NCBI GenBank assembly: GCA_008638415.1
Contig: VWVT01000010.1
Location: 248,001-312,000 of the forward strand
Source: Nocardiopsis sinuspersici
Lineage (GTDB): Bacteria; Actinomycetota; Actinomycetes; Streptosporangiales; Streptosporangiaceae
Length of the DNA: 64,000 nucleotides
Direction: 5' to 3'
Numbering within the stretch: the stretch's first letter is position 1; each line of letters begins with the position of its first letter. The position numbers were made by a program, and so were the translations under genes. Below the pieces are notes generated by a model, which made no database searches, had not been told where the DNA came from, and saw only the letters and a program-made list of their open reading frames with translations. Positions 1 through 7,064 of the stretch are shown piece by piece.

Positions 1-584
1 TGGCCGGTTACCCCGCGCCCGACGTGGCCCGGGTGAGCGTCCGTGATCCCGAGGGCCGCCCGGTACCCGCCGGAGAGACCGGCGAGATCTGGGCCCTGGG
101 CCCGATGACACCGCTGTGCCACGTCGCCGCACCCGGTCTGGACGCCGAGCGCCGGGCCCCGGGCGGGTGGGTGCGCACCGGCGACCTGGGCCGACTGGAC
201 CCGGGCGGCGCGCTCTGGGTGGTGGACCGCCTGCGCCGGACGGTGATCCGGGGCGGGGTCAACATCTTCCCCGCCGAGGTGGAGCGCGCACTCGGCGCCC
301 ACCCCTCCCTGGCGGAGGCCCACTGCGTACCCGTGCCCGACCCCGACCTGGGCGAGCGCATGTGCGCCTGCGTGTCCCCATCGGCGGGGTCCGCGGCGCC
401 CGCCCCGCGGGAGCTGATCGCCTTCCTGCGCGACGAGCGCGGCCTGGACACCCGCGCGCTGCCCGAACACGTGGTGGTCCTGCCCGAACTGCCGCTCGGC
501 CCCACCGGGAAGGTGTGCACGGCCACCCTGACCCGCGTCGCGGCCGAGGCCGTCGGCGCGCACCACCGACAGACGACACCGTAA
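1..584 (+). CDS. Acyl-CoA ligase/AMP-binding enzyme, C-terminal part (5' end outside window)
   Basis: The reading frame is open from the window edge, so this is the C-terminal part of a longer gene. Visible motifs are the ANL-superfamily ones: a GETGEIW-type strand, the hinge region WVRTGDLGRLD followed by VVDRLRR, the GGVNIFPAEVE motif that opens the mobile C-terminal domain, and a terminal GKV motif supplying the usual catalytic lysine (PLGPTGKV). Such enzymes adenylate a carboxylic acid and transfer it to CoA or a carrier protein; the substrate-binding half is missing, so specificity cannot be judged. The stop at 582-584 lies 10 bases before the following methyltransferase start, so the two are probably co-transcribed. 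Confidence 0.85.
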   Translation, partial: AGYPAPDVARVSVRDPEGRPVPAGETGEIWALGPMTPLCHVAAPGLDAERRAPGGWVRTGDLGRLDPGGALWVVDRLRRTVIRGGVNIFPAEVERALGAHPSLAEAHCVPVPDPDLGERMCACVSPSAGSAAPAPRELIAFLRDERGLDTRALPEHVVVLPELPLGPTGKVCTATLTRVAAEAVGAHHRQTTP

Positions 585-594
585 GGAGCAGCCG

Positions 595-1416
595 GTGACC
601 GACACAGCCGCCGAGACACCCGCCGACGGGAAGGCCTCGCGCTATCTCTTCGACAACCACAGCGAGCACGCCTTCGACCAGCACCGCTTCCTGGCGGCCG
701 CCTACGATCCGATGACCACCGAGCGCCTGGAGCGGACCGGTGTCGGACCGGGGTGGGACTGCCTGGAGGTGGGCGCCGGCGGCGGCAGCGTCGCGCTCTG
801 GCTGGCCCACCGCGTCGCCCCGACCGGGAGCGTGCTGGCCACGGACATCAAGCCCGAACGGATTCCGCACACCCACGGGCTGGAGGTGGTCCGGCACGAC
901 GTCGTCCGCGACCCGCTCCCCGAAGCCGCCTTCGACCTCATCCACTCCCGGCTGGTGCTGCTGCACCTCCCCGAGCGGATCGCGGTCCTGGACCGCCTGG
1001 TGCGCGCGCTCAAGCCCGGCGGGGTGCTCCAGCTCGACGAGTTCGACATCACCTACGGGCCGGGGCTGCTCATGCCCGACGCCGCGTCCCAGAAGCTCTA
1101 CGAGGAGTTCCAGGAGGCCAAGACCAGGCTGATGATCCGTGCCGGGGCCGACCCGGCCTGGGGCCGCAACGCCGCCGAGGCGATGCGCCGCGCGGGCCTG
1201 GTGGACGTCGACCCCCGGCCCCGGCTGGAGCTGTGGGACGCCGACTCGCCGGGGGTGCACCTGATCGCGCACCACACCCGCCACCTGCGTGAGGCGTTCG
1301 TGCGCGAGGGGATGACCGACCGCAAGCTCGCCGACGTGCGCGCCCTGCTCGCCGACCCCTCCTTCCGGGCCTGCTCCTGTGCGGTCTACTCGGTCCAGGG
1401 CCGCCGCCCGAACTGA
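595..1416 (+). CDS. Class I SAM-dependent methyltransferase
   Basis: 273 aa. The SAM-binding motif I is clear (EVGAGGG near residues 58-64), followed by an acidic strand end (ATDIKPE), a post-I motif, and LKPGG-type motif near residue 140, the usual order of Rossmann-fold methyltransferases. The GTG start at 595 has an AAGGAG ribosome site just upstream, overlapping the stop of the AMP-ligase gene, which indicates an operon. The substrate is unknown; pairing with an acyl-activating enzyme suggests a small-molecule acyl or polyketide-like substrate, which is inference only. Confidence 0.85.
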   Translation: MTDTAAETPADGKASRYLFDNHSEHAFDQHRFLAAAYDPMTTERLERTGVGPGWDCLEVGAGGGSVALWLAHRVAPTGSVLATDIKPERIPHTHGLEVVRHDVVRDPLPEAAFDLIHSRLVLLHLPERIAVLDRLVRALKPGGVLQLDEFDITYGPGLLMPDAASQKLYEEFQEAKTRLMIRAGADPAWGRNAAEAMRRAGLVDVDPRPRLELWDADSPGVHLIAHHTRHLREAFVREGMTDRKLADVRALLADPSFRACSCAVYSVQGRRPN

Positions 1417-1462
1417 GGGCCAGGGCCCGGCCGGGATCCGTCGGGTGGGGTCCCACCGCCGT

Positions 1463-1517
1463 GATCTTGCTCCTGGTGGCACTGTCAGCGCTCGACAGTG
1501 CCGCTGGGAGCAAGATC
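1463..1517. terminator. Long imperfect palindrome between methyltransferase and SRPBCC genes
   Basis: Outer arms GATCTTGCTCC (1463-1473) and GGAGCAAGATC (1507-1517) and inner arms GGCACTGTC (1478-1486) and GACAGTGCC (1494-1502) are each perfect reverse complements, separated by a small 4/4 internal loop and a 7-base apical loop. The transcript would form a 20-bp hairpin. Its moderate GC is unlike the other terminators here. It could be a bidirectional terminator, a repetitive extragenic palindrome or a small mobile-element relic. Confidence 0.6.
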
Positions 1518-1604
1518 ATCCCGGTTGGGCATATCCCGGTGAACTCTCGCGGTCACGGCGCTAGGTTCGGGAGACGGAAGTGCCGTCGCGAAGAGGTGGG
1601 GACC

Positions 1605-2078
1605 GTGGGCCGGACGCAACCGCGCAAGGACCAGGGAAGCAGGACCGTTCGGGCGCCCGCGTCGGCGGTCTACGCGGCGATGACCGACCCGGACGCCCTC
1701 GCGGCCTGGCTGCCGCCGGAGGGCATGACCGGACGGACGGAGCGCTTCGAGCCGTGGCCCGGAGGCGGGTTCCGCATGGTGCTGACCTACCTCGACCCGC
1801 AGGCCGGACAGGGCAAGACCTCGGAGTCGAGCGACGTCACCGAGGTCGAGTTCGCCGAACTGGTCCCGAACGAGCGGATCGTGCAGCGGGTCGTCTTCGA
1901 GTCCCCGGATCCGGACTTCGCGGGGACGATGACGATGGTCTGGCGGCTCACCGAGGTGCCCGAGGGCACCCTGGTGGCCGTCGAGGCGACCGGTGTGCCC
2001 CGGGGTGTCTCCCAGACCGACCACGAGGCGGCCTTCGCCTCGTCCCTGGCCAACCTCGCGGCCCACGTCGAACGGTGA
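1605..2078 (+). CDS. SRPBCC (AHSA1-like) family protein
   Basis: 157 aa from the GTG at 1605, which has AAGAGG about 8 bases upstream; a GTG at 1596 is a less likely alternative. The frame stays open back to 1461 but that part lies inside the palindrome. The sequence has the START/Bet v1-like AHSA1 pattern: an early VRAPASAVYAA helix, ALAAWLPP, GGxFRMVLTY and a C-terminal helix (HEAAFASSLANLAAHVE). These proteins bind hydrophobic ligands or act as Hsp90-activator-like proteins; no ligand can be named. It is convergent with the NLR-like gene that follows, with stops about 40 bases apart. Confidence 0.85.
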   Translation: MGRTQPRKDQGSRTVRAPASAVYAAMTDPDALAAWLPPEGMTGRTERFEPWPGGGFRMVLTYLDPQAGQGKTSESSDVTEVEFAELVPNERIVQRVVFESPDPDFAGTMTMVWRLTEVPEGTLVAVEATGVPRGVSQTDHEAAFASSLANLAAHVER

Positions 2079-2117
2079 CCGCCTGTCCGTGGCCACCCGC
2101 CTGCCACGGCGGGCACC

Positions 2118-4241
2118 TCAGCCGCCCGCGGCCCGACGGCCCAGACGTTCCTCGACCTCCTCGGCGCGGGGATCGCCGTGGTCGCGCAGGTGTTCCAGGG
2201 CCGCACGCCACGCCGCCCGGGCCTCGCCTGTGTCGCCCAGTTCGGCGTGGGCGTCACCCAGGCCGAGCAGCGCCGCCGCCCGGCTGTCGGCGTCGTCGCG
2301 TTCCTCGAAGACCCCGATCGCCGCCCGGTACTCCGCCACGGCGTCGGCGGCCCGACCCGAGCCGGTGAGGATCCGGCCGAGGGTGCACCGTGCCCACGCC
2401 ACGCTCCACACGTCGCCGATACCGCCGAACGCATCGATCGCCGTCCGGCAGCGGCCGAGCGCCTCCTCCCACCTGGCCAGGTCCGCGCCGAAGTCGGCCA
2501 GGCTGAGCAGGCACATCGCCTCGCCGCGCCGTTCTCCCGACTCGCGGAAGACCGTGATGGCGCGTTCCACGTATCCGGCCGTGTCGTCCTCCCGCTCGCC
2601 GCGCTGCCAGGCCACCACGCCCAGCTGGCGCAGCGCGAAGCCCTCCACCCACGGGTCACCGGCTTGGCGGTCGGCCGCCAGGGCGAACCCGTAGTGCTGC
2701 ACCGCTGCGTCGGGGTCGCCCAACAGCCACTGGGCGTCGCCCATGCCCAGGTGGTTGCGGGCCGCTCCGAAGGCGTCGTCCGCCTCCTCGGCCGCCCGGA
2801 GGCCGATGGCGTGCAAGTCGCGCCACTCGTGCCAGTGCCGGTGCAGCTCGAAGAGCGGATAGACGCTCGCGGGCAGCCGCCAGGCGGTGTCGTGGTGGCC
2901 GTGGTCCAGGGCGGCCCGTGCCACTGCCAGGAGGTTCGTGCGCTCGGCCTCGAACCAGGCCAGCGTGTCCTCCACGGACGCGAAGCCGGGCAGTTCGTGG
3001 TCCTGTTCCTCCCCGGGCACGACGGGGAAGTTGGGGAGCTCCACGAGCTGGGCCCGGGCGGCGGCGTGTGTGTACCACCGGGCCACCCGTCCGACCGCCT
3101 CGCCCATCGTTTCCGGTCCGTCCTCGGCGCGGACCCGCTCGACCGCGTACAGCCGTACCAGGTCGTGCAGACGGTAGCGGTCCTCACGCAGTCGTTCCAC
3201 CAGGTGCGCGCGGGCCAGGCGGTCCAGGAACCCGCGTGCCCGAACCTGTCGCGTACCGGTGAGCGCGGCGGCGGCTCCGGAGGAGAACTCGGGCCCCGGA
3301 TGGAGGCCCAGATGCCGGAAGAAGCGGGCGGTGTCGTCGTCCAGGGCCTGGTAGGACGCCGTCATCACGGCGCGCAGATCGCTCAACTCGTCCTCCTCGG
3401 CCAGGGCGTCCAGACGGGACTCCTCGGCGGCCAGTTCGTTCACCAGGTCGCTCAGCGTCGCGTCCGGCCGGTCGAGAAGCCGCTCGGCGGCCACCCGGAG
3501 AGCCAGGGGAAGGCGCGCGCAGTGCTCGGCCAGCTCATGTGCCGCACGCGGTTCGGATTCCACCCGCGTTCCGATGGTGTTCCGCAGCAGGGCCACCGAG
3601 TCGACTACGGGGAGGACGCCCAGGGACAGCCGCCGGGCGCCCTCCCGGGCGACGAGCCCAGGTAGCGTGCTCCGACTGGTCACCACGACCATGCAGCCGG
3701 GCGCGGCGGGCAGCAGGGGACGCACCTGTGTCGGGTTGAGCACGTCGTCGACAACGACCAGGAGGCGCTTACCGTCGACTTCGGAGCGGTAGAGGGCCGA
3801 ACGGCCGTCCAGATCCAGGGGGATGCGTTCGGGGGGAACTCCGAGCGCTCGCAGGATCGCGTCGAGCGCCTGTGAGGCCTCGGCACGCGGGCCGGGAGCG
3901 TGCCCGTGCACGCTGGTGTACAGATCACCGTCGGGAAAGAGGCTCCGTGCCCGGTGTGCCCAGTGGACGGCCAGGGCGGTCTTTCCGACTCCCGGCGGTC
4001 CGGCCAGCACCGCGACGGGAACACTCGTCTCCGCCTCGGCTGCCAGCGCGTCCAGCTGTCGCAGGTGAGCGGTGCGGTCCACGAAGCCGGTGGCGGCCAG
4101 GGGCAGCTGGTGCGGTACGCGGACGGGGCGTGCGGGTCGGGAGACGATGTGAACGTCACCATGCACTGTGCCTGCCTGCACCAGGGTTTCCGGGCTGCCG
4201 TGCACGGTGTTCGTGGTCCGGGGGTTTTCGGTGTCTGTCAC
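2118..4241 (-). CDS. NLR-like STAND NTPase (NB-ARC + TPR) with N-terminal RHIM/BASS-like motif
   Basis: 707 aa, GTG start at 4241 with no clear ribosome site. Residues 11-30 carry a short motif with N11, G15, VQAG at 21-24 and G28. An NB-ARC type ATPase follows: P-loop GPPGVGKT at 81-88, Walker B VVVDD at 162-166, sensor-like TSR near 188-190 and LPLALR near 244-249. A winged-helix-like linker (YRLHDLVRLYA) and a C-terminal TPR array fill the rest. AfsR/SARP relatives have the same NB-ARC-TPR core but start with a DNA-binding domain, which is absent here. The short N-terminal motif resembles the amyloid-signalling motifs described on bacterial NLRs, which usually recruit a separately encoded effector. 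Two small genes precede it on the same strand. Confidence 0.85.
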   Translation of the reverse strand: MTDTENPRTTNTVHGSPETLVQAGTVHGDVHIVSRPARPVRVPHQLPLAATGFVDRTAHLRQLDALAAEAETSVPVAVLAGPPGVGKTALAVHWAHRARSLFPDGDLYTSVHGHAPGPRAEASQALDAILRALGVPPERIPLDLDGRSALYRSEVDGKRLLVVVDDVLNPTQVRPLLPAAPGCMVVVTSRSTLPGLVAREGARRLSLGVLPVVDSVALLRNTIGTRVESEPRAAHELAEHCARLPLALRVAAERLLDRPDATLSDLVNELAAEESRLDALAEEDELSDLRAVMTASYQALDDDTARFFRHLGLHPGPEFSSGAAAALTGTRQVRARGFLDRLARAHLVERLREDRYRLHDLVRLYAVERVRAEDGPETMGEAVGRVARWYTHAAARAQLVELPNFPVVPGEEQDHELPGFASVEDTLAWFEAERTNLLAVARAALDHGHHDTAWRLPASVYPLFELHRHWHEWRDLHAIGLRAAEEADDAFGAARNHLGMGDAQWLLGDPDAAVQHYGFALAADRQAGDPWVEGFALRQLGVVAWQRGEREDDTAGYVERAITVFRESGERRGEAMCLLSLADFGADLARWEEALGRCRTAIDAFGGIGDVWSVAWARCTLGRILTGSGRAADAVAEYRAAIGVFEERDDADSRAAALLGLGDAHAELGDTGEARAAWRAALEHLRDHGDPRAEEVEERLGRRAAGG

Positions 4242-4305
4242 AGGGGTCGCATATCGGCGTCGAAACGGGGGATACCTGCGGGCCGGAACCCGGCATTGCC
4301 GGAGG

Positions 4306-4518
4306 TCACACGCCCCTCCGCCGGAAGCACTCGACGGCGGCGAGGACCGTCTCGGGAGACACGGACCGCGGCCTCGCCCAGGGGATCGGTCGGCTTCGCG
4401 AAGCCGGCGTCGTTGAGCCCAGCGCCCTGGACGACGAAGTCAACCGTGTCGCTGAGGTAGACGAGGGGCAGCCCTTGTCCACCGAATTGTCGTCCTTGGT
4501 CAACAGCTCCAGTCCCAT
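4306..4518 (-). pseudogene. Small conserved actinobacterial protein, apparently broken by two compensating frameshifts
   Basis: Read from ATG 4518 the frame begins MGLELLTKDDNSVDKGCPS and then loses sense. After a one-base deletion near 4464 the next frame reads VYLSDTVDFVVQGAGLNDAG and on to GEAAVRV, and after a one-base gain near 4362 the original frame resumes with PETVLAAVECFRRRGV and a stop. Joined, this gives a ~70-aa protein resembling a small actinobacterial family (GCPxVYxxDxGxxVVQG followed by an aliphatic helix) that I recall seeing near XRE/DUF397-type genes. An in-frame ATG at 4548 is an alternative start. Either the gene is decayed or the assembly has two indels. Confidence 0.45.
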
Positions 4519-4560
4519 GGCTCTCCGCTCGGGCTCCGCAGCGTTCATCGGGCCTCGAAG

Positions 4561-4761
4561 CTAACACGGAAGCCTTGCCCCGTAGGGCTTTTGGCCATGT
4601 CCGGCCCATCCCTCCGAATACCTTTGCCGTATCCGCCCCATTTCGTCCTCGTCACCCTCACGCGACGCGCGCACGAGTTGCTTGATGTCAGCGACGGCGA
4701 GCGCGTTGCGCAGGTCCAGGGCTCTTTCTACGGGCGTGGTGTGGTCGCTGTTCTCGTTCAC
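4561..4761 (-). CDS. Small hypothetical protein
   Basis: 66 aa from GTG 4761, no clear ribosome site. The sequence is charged and predicted helical (ALAVADIKQLVRASREGDEDEM), with no recognised domain. It ends 13 bases before the next possible start on the same strand (ATG 4548), so it may head a three-gene unit with the frameshifted gene and the NLR-like gene. Amino-acid composition is reasonable for a real gene but the call rests only on position and composition. Confidence 0.35.
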   Translation of the reverse strand: MNENSDHTTPVERALDLRNALAVADIKQLVRASREGDEDEMGRIRQRYSEGWAGHGQKPYGARLPC

Positions 4762-5033
4762 GGCTTTGGCCCCGCCACGTTCGTGCGCATTCCCCCATGG
4801 TGATTCCTGCCCGCCGTGAAGGAAAGCCCATCAGTCGAACCGCTGTCGGTGAAGCGGGGTCGCCACTCCCGGCCATCCCCGCGACGTCGGTGCGCGGGAC
4901 ATCCCTCCCGGGCTTCCGCGCTGTTCGAGGGCTCCGGAGCGCAGGGCGGGCTCCCCGCCGGCCGACGGACCGGTGAACGGACCCGGTCGGCGGCCCAGGG
5001 CCTGGAAACCCGTGTGCGCGGTCGGGCGACCGG

Positions 5034-5726
5034 TCACGCCTCGGAAGGGCCGGCCGACCCCTCGAGGGTCCTCTCCAGGCCGTCGAGGATCAGGTCCAGG
5101 CCGGGCGCGAACTCGTCGGCGTAGGCGTAGTCCCGGCGCAGGGCGTGGTCGGTGATCATCTCGCTCAGGTGGGGGTAGGCGTCGGCCGGGAAGGCGCTGA
5201 CCATGGCCGTCGCCACGTCCTCCAGCTCCCCGGGCGTGTCGAAGGGCAGGTTCGACTCCTGGAGGACGAACCCGTAGACGTAGCTGTCCAGGGTGGAGAA
5301 CGCCTGGGCGGCCATCGCGATCGGGAAACCCGCCCCGCGCAGGCACCCGATCACCCAGTCGTGGTGCCGCAGCGTCGCCGGGCCGGGGTTGCGCCGCGAG
5401 TCCATCAGGCCCAGTGCCCAGGTGTGGCGAAAGAGCACGGCTCGGGCGGAGAACGCGCGCCGACGCATGGCGCTCCTCCAGTCGGCCGCGTCCCGGGGCA
5501 GGTCGATCTCGGCGAAGACCAGGTCGACGATCCCGTCCAGGATCTCGTCCTTGTTGGCCACGTGGTGGTACAGCGACATCGCCTCGACTCCGAGGTGTTC
5601 GGCCACCTTGCGCATGCTCACCGAGGCGGCTCCACGCTCGTCGGCCACGCGTATGGCGCCTTCGAGGACGCGCTCCCTGCTCAGGGACGAACGGGGCGTG
5701 CGCTGCCGTCTGGGAGTCGGTGTCAC
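5034..5726 (-). CDS. TetR-family transcriptional repressor
   Basis: 230 aa. An N-terminal TetR helix-turn-helix is clear at about residues 15-62 (RVLEGAIRVADERG, SMRKVAEHLGVEAMSLYHHVANKDEIL), followed by a helical ligand-binding domain of the type found in tetracycline-repressor-like regulators (FRHTWALGLMDSRR, FSTLDSYVYGFVLQE). The GTG start at 5726 faces the NAD(P)-binding protein gene across about 160 bp containing two identical 14-bp palindromes. Repression of that gene and of itself, relieved by a small ligand, is the usual arrangement. Confidence 0.92.
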   Translation of the reverse strand: MTPTPRRQRTPRSSLSRERVLEGAIRVADERGAASVSMRKVAEHLGVEAMSLYHHVANKDEILDGIVDLVFAEIDLPRDAADWRSAMRRRAFSARAVLFRHTWALGLMDSRRNPGPATLRHHDWVIGCLRGAGFPIAMAAQAFSTLDSYVYGFVLQESNLPFDTPGELEDVATAMVSAFPADAYPHLSEMITDHALRRDYAYADEFAPGLDLILDGLERTLEGSAGPSEA

Positions 5727-5776
5727 CTGGGGTCTCCGTGAACTACGTCGGTGCCTCGCCGCCCGTCCTTGACGGC

Positions 5777-5823
5777 CTTACAGGTGTAAGGATAGCCTCC
5801 GAGTACAGCCTTACAGGTGTAAG
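5777..5823. promoter_or_regulatory. Two identical palindromic operators for the TetR regulator
   Basis: CTTACAGGTGTAAG occurs at 5777-5790 and again at 5810-5823, exactly 33 bp apart, so both copies lie on the same DNA face. Each copy is a CTTACA-N2-TGTAAG dyad. Their location between a divergent TetR gene and its neighbour makes them very likely binding sites. Confidence 0.8.
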
Positions 5824-5887
5824 GGACGAGGTTCGCGGCCGTACCGGTCCTTCCGGGGCGCCCGCCGGACGAGCGGGAGGGACGCGT

Positions 5888-6646
5888 ATGGACACGCGAC
5901 AGGGACAAGGGAGGGCCGACGGCGGGCCCCGGACGAGGGTCTGCGTCGTCGGGGCCTCGGGCAAGCTCGGGCGGTACATGGTCCAGCACGCCCTGGACCG
6001 CGACTACGAGGTCGTGGGCGTGTGCCGGGAGAAGAGCGTCGGCAAGCTGGCGGAGTTCGCGGACCGCATCACCGTGGTCGCGGGGCCGACGGACGACCGG
6101 GAGGTCATCGGGCGCGCGGTCGCCGGGTGTGACGCGGTCCTGACGGTCCTGGTCCCCTGGGGTGTCCACGGATACTCCTCCGGCACGGCCCAGGCGGTGC
6201 TCGACCTGGCGCCCGAGGGGGCGCGGCTGGTGTTCTCCTGCGGATGGCACATCACCCGCGACGGCAGGGACGTGTACTCGCGCGGGTTCCGCGCCTCCGT
6301 CAGGGTCGTGAGCGTGCTGGCGCGGCTGGTCCGCGCCATCGACATCGACGACCAGGTGGAGGCGTGCCGCCGGATCTTCGACAGCGACGCCCGGTGGACG
6401 GTCGTGCGCGGCAGCGACCTCGAGGAGGGGGAGGGCGAGGGGCTGCCGGTGTGGAGCCGGCACGTCGGCGACCCTGTGCTGGCCAGCAACATCACGCGGC
6501 GGACCGACTTCGCGCTGTTCATGGTGGAGGCGGTCACCGACGACGCACTGGTCCACGAGGCTCCGGCGATCGTCGGATGCCGCACGCCCTCGGCGCTCGC
6601 GCACGCCCGGCCGCCGCGCCCCCACGGGTCTCAGGAGACCCGGTGA
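5888..6646 (+). CDS. NAD(P)-binding NmrA-like protein
   Basis: 252 aa. The N-terminus has a Rossmann nucleotide-binding motif of the NmrA/SDR-a type (VCVVGASGKLGRYMVQHAL), then CREKS at the end of strand 2, and a WTVVRGSDLEEG segment that matches the NmrA-type pattern WTIVRP. There is no clear YxxxK catalytic pair, so it may be an atypical reductase or a redox-sensing protein. ATG 5888 has a GGGAGGG ribosome site 6 bases upstream. It is divergent from the TetR gene and probably its main target. Confidence 0.82.
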   Translation: MDTRQGQGRADGGPRTRVCVVGASGKLGRYMVQHALDRDYEVVGVCREKSVGKLAEFADRITVVAGPTDDREVIGRAVAGCDAVLTVLVPWGVHGYSSGTAQAVLDLAPEGARLVFSCGWHITRDGRDVYSRGFRASVRVVSVLARLVRAIDIDDQVEACRRIFDSDARWTVVRGSDLEEGEGEGLPVWSRHVGDPVLASNITRRTDFALFMVEAVTDDALVHEAPAIVGCRTPSALAHARPPRPHGSQETR

Positions 6647-7064
6647 CCTTATGCGTCCCGAACACGGCGCACATGCGACTGGTCCGTGCCGCCGGCGCCC
6701 TGCTGCTGGTCATGGCCGTGAGCGCGATGTTCGCCGGGGTGGGCGTCCGCGGCCGGACCAGGCGGTGCCCGTGTCCACCGCGCCCCGGCGGGGAAAGCGG
6801 TTTTCCGGCCTGGTGCCCCCGCGCGTGGGAACGGTGACGAGGACTCCTCACATCCGCGCACGCCGCGTGCCCGTCCTCGCCGTTCGACACGCCGCGAGGG
6901 GATCCACGATCCGCGCCGGGGTCCGCGTCTTCCTTTCCGTAGTCGCGCCGCTACCGGTAAAGCGCTTTCCATGTTAGGTTCCCGGCAACCAATTGGCATG
7001 AGAGCGCTCACATACCCCCCCGGATCCGGACACCGCCGTCCGGAGTTCGCACAGAGGAGCAGCG
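6647..7064 (+). other. Intergenic region upstream of ricin/beta-helix gene
   Basis: No convincing gene. A frame from ATG 6673 to 6837 would encode about 54 aa with a hydrophobic stretch (ALLLVMAVSAMF) but then becomes rich in Arg, Pro and Cys, so it is not called. The right end contains two LacI-type palindromes and a GAGGAG ribosome site before 7065. Confidence 0.6.
6958..7012. promoter_or_regulatory. Pair of LacI-family-type operator palindromes
   Basis: AAAGCGCTTT (6959-6968) is a perfect 10-bp palindrome and TGAGAGCGCTCACA (6999-7012) has a perfect GAGCGCTC core with partly symmetric flanks. Both have the central CG dyad typical of LacI-family sites; the second resembles the CebR cellulose-utilisation site TGGGAGCGCTCCCA known in Streptomyces. 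Their centres are 42 bp apart. No LacI-family gene is in the window. Confidence 0.55.

Noticed and set aside
259-1482. Long minus-strand open frame opposite the methyltransferase
   Set aside because: It is the antisense shadow of two well-supported genes; its Arg/Gly/Val-rich translation has no domain.
1461-1604. Upstream extension of the SRPBCC gene to GTG 1461
   Set aside because: It would translate through the 1463-1517 palindrome and adds no family sequence; GTG 1605 has a ribosome site.
6673-6837. Short plus-strand frame with a hydrophobic segment
   Set aside because: No ribosome site, biased Arg/Pro/Cys C-terminus, and no family resemblance.
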